Source of the DNA: Acidimicrobiaceae bacterium
GTDB taxonomy: Bacteria > Actinomycetota > Acidimicrobiia > Acidimicrobiales > Palsa-688
Direction of reading: 5' to 3'
DNA length: 53,176 nt
Assembly: GCA_003156595.1 (NCBI GenBank)
Contig: PMHH01000066.1
Coordinates: 1-53,176, forward strand
Below are positions 1 to 8,220 of the stretch, piece after piece. The translations under genes were made by a program, and so were the position numbers. The notes under the pieces were generated by a model. It made no database searches. It was not told where the DNA came from and worked only from the letters and a program-made list of their open reading frames with translations. Position 1 is the first letter of the stretch. Every line of letters begins with the position of its first letter.

Positions 1-834
1 AACGGGGCCGGCAAGTCGACCACCATGCGCATGATCATGGGCCTCGACGTACCCGACTCGGGGTCGGCCCTGATCGGAGGCAAGCTCTTTTCGGAGCTGG
101 CCTGGCCCCTTCGACAGGTCGGCGCGCTGCTCGACGCCAAAGCGTTCCACCCGGCTCGCAGCGCCCGGAACCACCTGCGGTGGCTGGCCCTGACCAATGA
201 CATCCCGCTCCGGCGGGTCGATGAGGTCTTGGATCATGTGGGGTTGAGCTCTGTCGCCGGCCGGCCAGTGGGGAAGTTCTCGCTCGGCATGAGCCAGCGG
301 CTCGGCATAGCCGCGACTCTCCTGGGCGACCCGGGAGTGTTGCTGTTCGATGAGCCGGTCAACGGTCTGGACCCGGAGGGCATCCGTTGGGTTCGGCACT
401 TCCTCCGGGGCCTGGCTGCGGAGGGGCGGACCGTCTTCGTGTCGAGCCACCTGATCAGCGAGATGTCGGTGACCGCCGATCGGCTGGTTGTGATCGGCCG
501 CGGCCGGCTGATCGCCGACACCAGCGTGGCCGACTTCGTCAACAGAAGCGGTGGTGGAGCCGTCAAGTTGATCACACCCGATCTGGCCGCGTTCACCTCC
601 GCGCTGACCGTCGAGGGAGCCAACGTAGGCGCCGGCGACGGAGGGTCGTTGACCGTCGAGGGGCTGACTGCCCCGCAGATCGGCGACCTCGCCGCCCGCG
701 ATGGCCTCCGGATTCACGAGCTGATGCCGATCAGCGCATCATTGGAGGACGCCTTCATGGAGCTGACCCAGGACGAGGTGGAGTACCGCCCGTCGACGAT
801 GGCCGGTGCGGCTGCCGCCGGCAGGAAGGAGTGA
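1..834 (+). CDS. ABC transporter ATP-binding protein (5' end cut by window)
   Basis: Nucleotide-binding subunit of an ABC exporter, hydrolysing ATP at the inner face of the membrane. The frame is open from base 1, which encodes NGAGKSTT, the Walker A loop, so about 35-40 N-terminal residues lie outside the window. Further along are an ABC signature (FSLGMSQRLGIA), Walker B (VLLFDEPVNGLDPEG) and the H-loop (VSSHL). The C-terminal 80 residues are the usual variable tail of drug or bacitracin-type exporters. A permease starts 5 bp after the stop, then a histidine kinase and a response regulator, so this is a four-gene operon. The substrate cannot be read from the sequence. Confidence 0.95.
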   Translation, partial: NGAGKSTTMRMIMGLDVPDSGSALIGGKLFSELAWPLRQVGALLDAKAFHPARSARNHLRWLALTNDIPLRRVDEVLDHVGLSSVAGRPVGKFSLGMSQRLGIAATLLGDPGVLLFDEPVNGLDPEGIRWVRHFLRGLAAEGRTVFVSSHLISEMSVTADRLVVIGRGRLIADTSVADFVNRSGGGAVKLITPDLAAFTSALTVEGANVGAGDGGSLTVEGLTAPQIGDLAARDGLRIHELMPISASLEDAFMELTQDEVEYRPSTMAGAAAAGRKE

Positions 835-839
835 CCGAC

Positions 840-1646
840 ATGACACTGGCCATCCAGACCGCCCCGCGGGAGCACTACCGCCTCAAGCACGTGGTCAAGT
901 CCGAGGTTGTCAAGATCGTGACCCTGCGATCGACCGCCATCACCCTCGGCTTGACCGTCGCTGTCGGTCTTTTGGTGACAGGACTGGTAACCAACGCCGC
1001 CTTGCACCACGGTCCGGGGTACTACAGCGGTTTCGACCCTACTCAGGCGGCGCTGACCGGCCTGATCGTCGCCGGTCTCACCGGCGGCGTGTTCGGAGCG
1101 TTGTTGGTCACCGGCGAGTACTCGAGCGGCACCATCCGCACGACGCTGGCCGCCACCCCCAAACGGCGTGTCCTGCTGGCCGCCAAGATCGGCGTTACGG
1201 CTGCGACCACTGTGGTCTTCTGTGAGCTGCTCAGCTTCGTCTCGTTCTTCCTCGGCGAGGGCATCCTCTCCGGAAGCGGCGCTCCGTCAGCAAACCTGGG
1301 GTCGCCCGGCGCGCTCCGGGCCGTGCTCATGACCGGCCTGTTCATCGCGCTTATGGCGCTGATGTCCTTCGGCTTCGGGCTCATCTGTCGTAGCACCCCG
1401 GCCGCGATCGCCGCTTTCGTCGGCGTCGTGTTCGTGCTCCCGCTCGTCATGCACGGCATATCCGAACCCGACGTTCGATACCTGCCGACCAACATTCTCA
1501 CCAACTCGATCATGTCCACCGTCAACCAAGGGCCAGGGGGGATAGTCCGACCGCTGTCGCCGGCCCTAGGCTTGTTGCTGATGGCTATGTATGCCGCGAT
1601 CGCCGTGGCTGCCGGCGCCGTGCTCTTCGTCAAGCGAGACGCTTGA
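840..1646 (+). CDS. ABC transporter permease (ABC-2 type)
   Basis: Membrane subunit paired with the ATPase just upstream; 268 residues, normal for single-chain ABC-2 permeases. The ATG at 840 follows a strong ribosome site (GGAAGGAG, 823-830) that sits in the end of the ATPase gene. There are about six hydrophobic segments: near residues 30-50 (TAITLGLTVAVGLLVTGLV), 75-95, 115-140, 160-185, 190-210 and 245-265. The cytoplasmic stretch with TGEYSSGTIRTTLAATPKRR is typical of the family. The transported compound is unknown; the attached two-component system suggests a response to envelope stress or an antibiotic. Confidence 0.92.
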   Translation: MTLAIQTAPREHYRLKHVVKSEVVKIVTLRSTAITLGLTVAVGLLVTGLVTNAALHHGPGYYSGFDPTQAALTGLIVAGLTGGVFGALLVTGEYSSGTIRTTLAATPKRRVLLAAKIGVTAATTVVFCELLSFVSFFLGEGILSGSGAPSANLGSPGALRAVLMTGLFIALMALMSFGFGLICRSTPAAIAAFVGVVFVLPLVMHGISEPDVRYLPTNILTNSIMSTVNQGPGGIVRPLSPALGLLLMAMYAAIAVAAGAVLFVKRDA

Positions 1647-1672
1647 ACCAGGCCGGCACCGAGGAGGGTGGG

Positions 1673-3013
1673 TTGCTGATCCGGATCCCACAGGAACGAG
1701 CCGAACAGGCCAAGCGCCTGGCCCGGTTGATCGGTCGGGAACCGTTCCACAAGCGGAGCTGGGCGGAACTGGGGTTCTTCCTCGCCAGTTCCGCCCTGGC
1801 CTACGCGGCGGCGTTCGCCCTGGGGGCGCTGGGAATCGCCGGACTGGTCCTCACGGTGGTGTTTGTCGGCGTCGTGATTCTCGCTGGCGGCCTGCGGGCC
1901 GCCCGGGGGCTTGGCCGTTGGCAACGGGCGCTGGCCCGGCAGGTGCTGGGCGAGGAGATTTCCGGACCGGAGGCGTTCACCGCTCCTCCGGGGTTCTTCG
2001 GGTGGTTGCGGACGTGCCTTGGCGACCGGGCCGCCTGGCGGGCGGTGGGCTACTTCGTAGCCAAAGTGCCGTTCACCGTCTTCGGCGTGTGGTTTGCCCT
2101 CAGCATTTGGGTCGAGGCGCTCTTCGGTATCGCTTCGCCTCTGACCGGCAGCACCGGGACGGCCAGCTTCGGCGTCTTCGGCCGGCTGTTCCGCTACAAC
2201 GGCGGGCCGGCACCCGGGTTCGCCACCCACATTGGTGTGTTCGTGACTGGGGTCGTGTTGTTGTTCGTCGCCCCATGGGCGATGCGGCTGGTCGTCTACC
2301 TCGACCGGCGCCTGATGCACCTGCTGCTCGGTCCCGACGCCGCCGCATCCCGAGTGAAGAGCCTCGAGGAGTCGAGGTCGAAGACCCTCGACGCCGCCAC
2401 CGAGACTTTCCGACGCATCGAGCGCAACCTCCACGACGGTACCCAGGCCCAACTGGTCGCCCTGGCCATGCGGCTCGGCCAGGCCAAGGAAAAAATAGAG
2501 GACCTGGTGGCAGAGGATCCCAGCGCAGAACTGCAGGCGATCCGGCGCCTGGTCGACGAAGCGCACAGTGGGGCCAAGGAGGCCATCACTGACCTTCGCG
2601 ACCTGGCTCGGGGCATCCACCCCCCTGCGCTCGACACCGGACTGGAAAACGCCCTCGCCACCCTGGCCGCACGCAGCTCGGTGCCGACGGAGGTGACGGT
2701 GTCGATCGAGTCCCGGCCCAGCCCGGTCATCGAGGCCATCTGCTACTTCTGTGCCGCTGAGCTGCTCGCCAACGTCGCCCTGCACGCCCAGGCGTCCCGA
2801 GCCTCGCTGACCTGCGCCCAACACGGCCCGTGGCTGCGGATCGTGGTGCGCGACAACGGGCGCGGCGGCGCCACGGCGAACCGAGTCGGCTCATCCTCGA
2901 GTGGGCTGGCCGGGCTCGGCGACCGCGTCGGCGCAGTCGACGGACACCTCAGCATCGCCAGCCCTGCGGGCGGGCCGACGGCCGTCACGGTCGACCTGCC
3001 CTGTCAGTCGTGA
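1673..3013 (+). CDS. Sensor histidine kinase (HisKA_3 type)
   Basis: Membrane sensor kinase that would phosphorylate the response regulator encoded next. The N-terminal half has membrane segments (near residues 30-70, 130-155, 185-210) in a layout like the actinobacterial 'putative sensor' domain. The dimerisation/phosphoacceptor box reads RIERNLHDGTQAQLVALAM, with the His in NLHDG as in NarL-partner kinases. The C-terminus has a HATPase_c fold: AELLANVALHA (N box), VRDNGRGG and SSGLAGLGDRV. I chose the TTG at 1673 because GAGGAGG (1661-1667) lies just upstream; a TTG at 1643, overlapping the permease stop, is the alternative. It overlaps the regulator gene by 4 bp. Confidence 0.93.
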   Translation: MLIRIPQERAEQAKRLARLIGREPFHKRSWAELGFFLASSALAYAAAFALGALGIAGLVLTVVFVGVVILAGGLRAARGLGRWQRALARQVLGEEISGPEAFTAPPGFFGWLRTCLGDRAAWRAVGYFVAKVPFTVFGVWFALSIWVEALFGIASPLTGSTGTASFGVFGRLFRYNGGPAPGFATHIGVFVTGVVLLFVAPWAMRLVVYLDRRLMHLLLGPDAAASRVKSLEESRSKTLDAATETFRRIERNLHDGTQAQLVALAMRLGQAKEKIEDLVAEDPSAELQAIRRLVDEAHSGAKEAITDLRDLARGIHPPALDTGLENALATLAARSSVPTEVTVSIESRPSPVIEAICYFCAAELLANVALHAQASRASLTCAQHGPWLRIVVRDNGRGGATANRVGSSSSGLAGLGDRVGAVDGHLSIASPAGGPTAVTVDLPCQS

Positions 3014-3678
3014 GCATGGCGGGCGCCGACGCCATACGCGTCGTGATCGCCGAGGACTCCGCCATCCTGCGGGACGGTTTGGTCCAACTTCTCACCGACA
3101 GAGGTTTCGCCGTGACCCGGGCGGTCAGTGATGCCGTCAGCCTCGAGCAAGCGGTGACCGCCGATCCCCCCGACGTGGCCGTGGTCGATATCCGCATGCC
3201 GCCGACATTTACCGACGAGGGGCTGCGGGCTGCCCTCAGGCTGCGCCGGAGTCACCCCGCCGTAGGGATCCTGGTGTTTTCCCAATACGTCGAGACCCGC
3301 TACGCCGCCGAGCTCCTGGCTGGAGGCGCGGCCGGGATCGGCTACCTGCTCAAGGACCGCGTCGCCGACGTCGCCGACTTCGTGGAAGCCTTGGTGCGGG
3401 TGGCGTCGGGAGGCACCGCCCTCGACCCAGAGGTGGTGACCCAGCTCATGGGAGCCTCTCGCCGCACCGACATGCTGGCCGGGCTGAGCGGCCGGGAACG
3501 GGAAGTGCTCGCCCTGATGGCAGAAGGGCGAACCAACTCGGCTATCGCCGCCAGTCTCGTCATCTCGGAGGGGGCCGTAGAAAAGCACATAGCCAATATT
3601 TTCTCCAAGCTGGACTTGCCGGCGACGCCCACCGACCACCGAAGGGTGCTGGCGGTGCTGCGCTACCTGGAAGGATGA
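3010..3678 (+). CDS. NarL/LuxR-family response regulator
   Basis: DNA-binding partner of the upstream kinase. The receiver domain starts RVVIAEDSAILRDG (acidic pair ED, phospho-Asp in VAVVDIRMPP) and ends near residue 125 with the conserved Lys in YLLKDRV. The C-terminal LuxR helix-turn-helix reads SGREREVLALMAEGRTNSAI and then SEGAVEKHIANIFSKL. The GTG at 3010 overlaps the kinase stop as GTGA, a sign of translational coupling; an ATG at 3016 is possible. The likely target is the promoter of its own exporter operon, which lies outside the window. Confidence 0.95.
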   Translation: MSMAGADAIRVVIAEDSAILRDGLVQLLTDRGFAVTRAVSDAVSLEQAVTADPPDVAVVDIRMPPTFTDEGLRAALRLRRSHPAVGILVFSQYVETRYAAELLAGGAAGIGYLLKDRVADVADFVEALVRVASGGTALDPEVVTQLMGASRRTDMLAGLSGREREVLALMAEGRTNSAIAASLVISEGAVEKHIANIFSKLDLPATPTDHRRVLAVLRYLEG

Positions 3679-3713
3679 TCGCCTGGAGGTGGCCTCGGAG
3701 CACGTAGCTGACC

Positions 3714-3730
3714 CTGCCCCGAGAGGGCAG
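3714..3730 (+). terminator. Possible terminator hairpin after the ABC/two-component operon
   Basis: CTGCCC and GGGCAG can pair across a five-base loop, 36 bp after the regulator stop codon. No T-run follows, so it may be an mRNA 3'-end structure and not an efficient intrinsic terminator. Confidence 0.35.
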
Positions 3731-3867
3731 AACCTCGTCCTGCGCACCGGCGGACGGGTCAAGCTTCGCGAGCCAGAGGCTTATGGAGAAGAGCAACCTC
3801 AGAACACGAGATCGGACTGCTACCGCCCGGGTTCGTGACCAGCGCCGTGTATGCTCTGCAACGATTG

Positions 3868-3959
3868 GGAGAGGTGCGAGAGCGGCCGAATCGGACTCAC
3901 TGCTAATGAGTTGGCTTGGGAAACTGGGCCCGAGGGTTCAAATCCCTCCCTCTCCGCCA
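3868..3959 (+). tRNA. tRNA-Ser(GCU), CCA encoded
   Basis: A complete class II tRNA. Acceptor arm GGAGAGG pairs with CCTCTCC (3949-3955), followed by discriminator G and an encoded CCA (3957-3959). The anticodon stem is ACTCA/TGAGT around loop CTGCTAA, giving anticodon GCT at 3902-3904. A long variable arm and the T-loop TTCAAAT are present. It reads AGC/AGU serine codons. No attachment-site duplication of this tRNA is seen nearby. Upstream, 3731-3867 holds nothing I can call. Confidence 0.96.
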
Positions 3960-4111
3960 ACGCAACCGGACACGCGTCACGCCCTCCCGGACGGGGGCGA
4001 TTCAGGTCGTGACCAAATTCAGGGTGTCGCTTTGAGGTGGTCAGAATGTCCGATCGGTCAATAAATGTCTGAGGCTCCACCGGTCGGTCTAAGTTCTTAT
4101 GCCCGCGGGGC

Positions 4112-4141
4112 TTGACACACACCCCACCCCGAACAGATATG
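4112..4141 (+). promoter_or_regulatory. Candidate sigma-70-type promoter for the secreted repeat protein
   Basis: TTGACA at 4112-4117 is followed after 17-18 bases by AGATAT/GATATG, a weak -10. The start codon of the secreted protein lies 10 bases downstream. The -35 is a perfect match; the -10 is not. Confidence 0.45.
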
Positions 4142-4151
4142 GAGCCGTGCG

Positions 4152-5267
4152 ATGAACGTTGGTTCACATCGACCCTGGTTGTCGCGGTGGCTTCCGGCCG
4201 TGCTGGTTTCGGCCCCTGTTCTGGCGATCGGAGTGTTGCCAGCGGCAACCGCGGGAGCGCTACCGACCGGTTACCCGATACCGGTCAACGTGACCTTGCA
4301 GAACGGCTGGGAATCCGCTGCCGCGGTTGGATCGGATCCATCGGGCAAGCCGCAAGTCGCCGTCGACGGCAACGGCATCGTGCACCTGTCCGGGTCGATC
4401 TACAACGGCTCCTCCGACACGGAGGCGTTCGTCCTGCCCAGCGGCGACGCCCCGGCCAGCGACATCTGGATCAACACCTTGGACGACGGCGGCGTGGCCG
4501 ACGATACCTACGTGTACATCAATACCTCGGGTGACGTCTACCCTATCGGTCCGGAGGTCACGGAGACCACCTTCCTGTCGGGGATCTCGTTTCCGGCGGC
4601 CAGTAGTCCGCTCGGATTCTCCACCCTGTCGCTGAAGAACAGCTGGGTGTCGGAGAACTCCGCCTACGACAGCGGGAACCCGGCGGTGGCCATCGACTCC
4701 GAAGGCATCGTCCACCTCAGCGGCTCGATGGCGGGCGGAAGCTACGACACAGTAGCCTTCGTGCTCCCGAGCGCCGACCGGCCGCCAGCCGCCATTTACG
4801 TCAACACCTACACCAATGAGGGCACGACAGGCAGCCTACTCATCGAGAAGAACGGCGACGTCCTACCATTCGGCTCCGACGTTGCCACCTACACCAGCCT
4901 GGCAGGCATCACCTTCCGCTCGGCGCAGTCGATCCTGGCCGCCAACAAGCTGACCTTGCAGAATGGATGGACCGGTGGCGGGTCCTCCACCGGCAATCCG
5001 ACCGTAACCCGTGACCAGTACGGGTTCGTGCATCTAGCCGGCAGCCTGACCAACTCCAGCGACGGCGGTCTTGTCACCGTTCTCCCCAAAGCTGACCGGC
5101 CGGCGAACGACGTCTTCCAGACCATCTACACCTACGACGGAGCCATCGGATATGTAGTGATCTACAGCGACGGCGGCGTGTATATCGCCGGCCAGGGCAG
5201 CTCATACCCATTAAGCTCCGATGAGTACAGCTCGTTTTGTTCCATCACTTTCGAAGCCGGCGTCTGA
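4152..5267 (+). CDS. Secreted protein with three tandem tail-fibre-like repeats
   Basis: Function unknown; exported. Residues 1-36 form a signal peptide (basic start, hydrophobic VSAPVLAIGVLP, cleavage near ATAGA-L). The mature protein is three repeats of about 110 residues, each opening with a Leu-Gln-Asn-Gly-Trp-like block (VTLQNGWE, LSLKNSWV, LTLQNGWT), then a core (GIVHLSGSI, GIVHLSGSM, GFVHLAGSL), then a VLP block (FVLPSGDAP, FVLPSADRP, TVLPKADRP). This 'LxNGW...VxLxG' pattern resembles beta-rich C-terminal modules of phage tail and receptor-binding proteins. Here it stands alone on an exported chain, so a surface or carbohydrate-binding role is plausible. No catalytic motif is visible. 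Confidence 0.8.
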   Translation: MNVGSHRPWLSRWLPAVLVSAPVLAIGVLPAATAGALPTGYPIPVNVTLQNGWESAAAVGSDPSGKPQVAVDGNGIVHLSGSIYNGSSDTEAFVLPSGDAPASDIWINTLDDGGVADDTYVYINTSGDVYPIGPEVTETTFLSGISFPAASSPLGFSTLSLKNSWVSENSAYDSGNPAVAIDSEGIVHLSGSMAGGSYDTVAFVLPSADRPPAAIYVNTYTNEGTTGSLLIEKNGDVLPFGSDVATYTSLAGITFRSAQSILAANKLTLQNGWTGGGSSTGNPTVTRDQYGFVHLAGSLTNSSDGGLVTVLPKADRPANDVFQTIYTYDGAIGYVVIYSDGGVYIAGQGSSYPLSSDEYSSFCSITFEAGV

Positions 5268-5313
5268 GCATCCCCACCCGATCTCCCGATATCAGGCCAG
5301 GTCGCCCATAGCG

Positions 5314-6060
5314 TTATGTTCCGTCTCGATGAACCAGCCACACTCGGGCCTGGTCTCTTGGGCGGACGACCACCTGATCGATGTCGACGTGGCTGGGACG
5401 GGTGGCAACGAAGGCGATCACCTCTGCGACGTCGCCGGCTGTGAGAGGAGTGAGCCCCTCGTAGACGGCGGCCGCCCGATCGCGGTCACCCTCGAAGCGC
5501 ACCAGCGAAAACTCGGTCTCCACCAACCCAGGATCGACCTCGCTGACCCGCACCGGCTGGCCGACCAACTCGAGGCGTAGGACGTCCATGACCGCGCGGG
5601 CGGCGTGCTTGGCCGCGTTGTAGCCCGCGCCTCCCGGGTACGGCTCGATTGCCGCCACGGAGCCGACGGTGATGACGTGGCCGTCGCCGGAGGTCACCAA
5701 GAGGGGGAGCAGGGCTCGGGTCATGCGCAATGTGCCGAGCACGTTGGTGTCGTACATCGTCTGCCATTTGGCCTCGTCGGCAGTGGCGATGGGGTCGAGC
5801 CCCAGGGCGCCGCCGGCGTTGTTGACCAGGAGCCGGCAATCGTCGATGTGCCCGCAGAACGCGTCCACCGAGATCGGGTCGGTCACGTCGAGCGGGTACG
5901 CCTGAGCCTGGGATCCGATCTCGGTAGCCAGAGCCTCGACTAAGTGGAGGCGCCGAGCGCCGAGCACGACCCTGAAGCCCGCGGCCGCCAACGCTCGTCC
6001 GGTGGCGGCACCGATCCCACTCGATGCCCCAGTCACAACGGCGGTGCCGCGCTCGGTCAC
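5314..6060 (-). CDS. SDR-family oxidoreductase
   Basis: Classical short-chain dehydrogenase/reductase of 248 residues, NAD(P)-dependent and cytoplasmic. The nucleotide-binding loop is TGASSGIGAATG near residue 12, NNAG follows near residue 85, the catalytic Ser lies in the GSVAA strand and the active site is YNAAK. ARR after the second strand (GARRLHLVE) favours NADP over NAD. Start is a GTG at 6060. The substrate is not predictable. It stands alone, convergent with the secreted repeat protein 46 bp away. Confidence 0.93.
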   Translation of the reverse strand: MTERGTAVVTGASSGIGAATGRALAAAGFRVVLGARRLHLVEALATEIGSQAQAYPLDVTDPISVDAFCGHIDDCRLLVNNAGGALGLDPIATADEAKWQTMYDTNVLGTLRMTRALLPLLVTSGDGHVITVGSVAAIEPYPGGAGYNAAKHAARAVMDVLRLELVGQPVRVSEVDPGLVETEFSLVRFEGDRDRAAAVYEGLTPLTAGDVAEVIAFVATRPSHVDIDQVVVRPRDQARVWLVHRDGT

Positions 6061-6451
6061 ATGGCGAGGCTAGCCACGACCCGGCGATGGCTACGACGCG
6101 CTGATCCCGGGTCAGCCGTCCGCGTTCGCGATCTACACCCGATCAAGGAGGCGGGATAGCCGCCGAGGGACCGCGTTCGCCTCTTACGCGGTCCCTCGGC
6201 GCTGCGCCCCTCGGTTTGGTACGGGTGAGCTGTACCTCCTGGTCCGAATGTTGCTTCATTGCAACTGCGGCTCTGCTGCAACTGAGGTACCCCGTGATGG
6301 TACGGATCAGCGAATCGAGATGATATGGCTCAAACAGGTGGTTTTCGGAGGACGAACGGACTAGCCCAGACGGTTCTTACTGCTATCGAGCGGGCCGGAT
6401 CGAAGACTCGCTCTCAACTGACGTTCAGCTTCATGTGCTCGGCTAGACGAC
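6061..6451. other. Gene-free stretch with one strong hairpin
   Basis: 391 bp between the SDR gene (leftward) and a membrane-protein gene (rightward). Apart from the 14-bp hairpin at 6162-6200 I see no gene, tRNA or clear promoter here. Short frames across it have no plausible start and no recognisable product. Confidence 0.5.
6162..6200. terminator. Perfect 14-bp stem hairpin
   Basis: GCCGAGGGACCGCG (6162-6175) and its exact complement (6187-6200) flank an 11-base loop. There is no T-run on either strand. It lies upstream of both flanking genes, so it would end transcription coming from elsewhere, or be a remnant of an older gene order. Confidence 0.5.
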
Positions 6452-7282
6452 GTGCGCTGGGTCCGAGTGGTGCCCGTGGTGGGGGCTGTGGTCGTCTTGA
6501 CCGTGGCTGCCATCGGTTACGAACAGTACATTCCCATCCACCACCTCCAGCGCGCCCGCCTGTCGCGCTTGGTTGTCGACCGCCCTCCCGGCGGTTTCGC
6601 GGTCAAACCCACCAGCTCCGCCGAGGTGTCCGCCACGTCCAACCCGTTCGCGACCGTCAAGGCCGCTGCCAAGCGGTCGCCGAACTCGACTGGTTCGTAT
6701 TCGATCGACTGGGCTGTGACCGGATCGTCGACTGAGGGCGCGTCTGCGCTGGTATCCCTGTTGCCGTCCGGATCGGACGCCGCCGCCGTGCAGGCGGAGG
6801 CGATCAAGGCCTATCTGGGGGCGAGCAGCTTCAAGTCCAACAACTTGTCCTTCGAGGGCAGTTTCTCGGTGCCAACCCCGAGCGATGCCGGCACCGCCGC
6901 GTTCACGTCGACGTCATCGAAGAGTGAGCAGAAGGTGGCGGTGGTGGTCTTCCGAGAGGACCGGGTCGTCTTCGTCGAATTCGTACAGGAGACCACTGTG
7001 GCCAAGGCCGAGGCGGCCGCCACTTCGTTGGCCGGGGCCGAGTACGAGCATCTGCGGCAGCTGGGTTCCGGCTTCTCGCTCGTGGTCACCAGTTGGCCGC
7101 TGGAGGCATCGCTCATCTATGGCGCGGTGGCTGTCGCTATCGTCGTCGCCATGTTGTCGGTGGCGCCGGCGGTCAGCATGACCCGCCGGCGTCGCCGCCT
7201 GGCGCAGGAGGAGGCAGCCAGACGCGAGTTCCGCGGGCGAGGAAGGAAGATCGCCCGACACCAGGCTGCCCGCCGACGGTGA
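6452..7282 (+). CDS. Membrane protein of unknown function, two membrane spans
   Basis: 276 residues from a GTG at 6452. There is one N-terminal membrane anchor (VVPVVGAVVVLTVAAIGYE), an extracellular region of about 190 residues rich in Ser, Thr and Ala, a second span (SLIYGAVAVAIVVAMLSVAP, near residues 222-245) and a strongly basic cytoplasmic tail (TRRRRRLAQEEAARRE and on). I do not recognise a family. The outer domain has no Cys pair or catalytic motif. No good ribosome site precedes the start. Its 3' end converges on another membrane-protein gene. Confidence 0.7.
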   Translation: MRWVRVVPVVGAVVVLTVAAIGYEQYIPIHHLQRARLSRLVVDRPPGGFAVKPTSSAEVSATSNPFATVKAAAKRSPNSTGSYSIDWAVTGSSTEGASALVSLLPSGSDAAAVQAEAIKAYLGASSFKSNNLSFEGSFSVPTPSDAGTAAFTSTSSKSEQKVAVVVFREDRVVFVEFVQETTVAKAEAAATSLAGAEYEHLRQLGSGFSLVVTSWPLEASLIYGAVAVAIVVAMLSVAPAVSMTRRRRRLAQEEAARREFRGRGRKIARHQAARRR

Positions 7283-7313
7283 CCCACTTGGGCCGTACCG
7301 GACTCGGTGAAAG

Positions 7314-7904
7314 TTACTCAGACGGTTGGTCACCAGCCGAGAGCAGCTCGTCGAGACCGAGAGGCTGCAGGAGGGGGGTCGATGCGGCCCGAAGCTTCCC
7401 GACCGCGTCGTCGAGCCGGGCGCTCGAAATGGGGCTGGCGTCGGGCGATTTGGCCAGCGACGCCATCGTGCGCGCCATCTCGGCGGCGAGGTACTGAGCT
7501 TGTTCCAGGAAGGTCCGCGACACCCTGGCTTCGATCAGGACCGGAGCCCCGACAAGCAGCATGATCATGTAGGTCCGCACCTCGTCGGCTGCCGCGGCCC
7601 GGTCACCCGAACCGTCCAGGACCGACGACACCGCCTTCGAAGACCGGACAGCCTGACCCATCACGATGGCCGCCTGCGCTGACACCGCCCGGGATCGGTC
7701 CTTGATCTGCCGGCGCCCGACCACCTGGTCAACAACCAACACCGTGATCAGCAGCACCAGCATCCCTGCCACGGTGTCCGTGGTCAGCGCTCGCTGCGCC
7801 CACCAGCTTCGAAACGGGCGGTCGGCGAGATCGAGGACCACCAGCCCCAGGGTCACCAGTGAAACGGCCGCCGCCGCGATCCAGCCTTGCCACCGGGTCA
7901 ACAT
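7314..7904 (-). CDS. Two-span membrane protein of unknown function
   Basis: 196 residues. Two hydrophobic segments (near residues 8-26, WIAAAAVSLVTLGLVVLDL, and 45-63, VAGMLVLLITVLVVDQVVG) are followed by a long, mostly helical cytoplasmic part with Ala/Arg-rich heptads (residues 70-165). A third weak hydrophobic stretch, YMIMLLVGAPVLI, is amphipathic. The layout suggests a small membrane-anchored coiled-coil protein. No family recognised; it faces the preceding gene tail to tail. Confidence 0.7.
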   Translation of the reverse strand: MLTRWQGWIAAAAVSLVTLGLVVLDLADRPFRSWWAQRALTTDTVAGMLVLLITVLVVDQVVGRRQIKDRSRAVSAQAAIVMGQAVRSSKAVSSVLDGSGDRAAAADEVRTYMIMLLVGAPVLIEARVSRTFLEQAQYLAAEMARTMASLAKSPDASPISSARLDDAVGKLRAASTPLLQPLGLDELLSAGDQPSE

Positions 7905-8001
7905 CGAACCGGCAAGTTCGGGAGGAGCCTGAGCCAGGATCGCCGTCCTTTGTCCAGGTGATGCGCCTCCCCGGTCACTGCCCAGTCCGGCTTACGAAGC
8001 C

Positions 8002-8184
8002 TCACAACTTCCTGGCCAGCGCGGCCCACCCGAATGGGTTCGTCTTGACTTCCACCGCCGCGAACCCGGCCGCCTCGAGGACATCGTCGCCGAGGTCAGC
8101 GTCCCCGATCGCCCACGGGAGAATGGAGTCGCGGACCACAGCCCTCCACTCGTCGCTGCCGCATAGTTGGTGGCGTTCGCTCAT
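8002..8184 (-). pseudogene. SAM-dependent methyltransferase reduced to its two ends
   Basis: A 60-codon frame that joins the N-terminus of a class I methyltransferase (MSERHQLCGSDEWRA, then ILPWAIGDADLGDDVLE) directly to its extreme C-terminus (AGFAAVEVKTNPFGW, then AALARK). In intact homologues the SAM-binding glycine loop comes right after VLE and some 140-150 residues lie between the two parts. The deletion is in frame, so a short peptide could still be made, but it cannot bind SAM. The start ATG (8182-8184) has a GAAGGG site. It is divergent from the AraC regulator, a common arrangement for this methyltransferase. Confidence 0.75.
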
Positions 8185-8220
8185 CCCTTCACTCTTACCG
8201 CGCGCGAACATGGTCGCGTG

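Noticed and set aside
1043-2824. 593-codon leftward open frame
   Set aside because: Antisense to the permease and histidine kinase, whose motifs are clear; low-complexity Gly/Arg/Gln translation typical of a GC-rich shadow frame.
3820-4248. Leftward frame containing EREGFEPSGPVSQ
   Set aside because: This peptide is the well-known artefact of translating a tRNA-Ser on the opposite strand.
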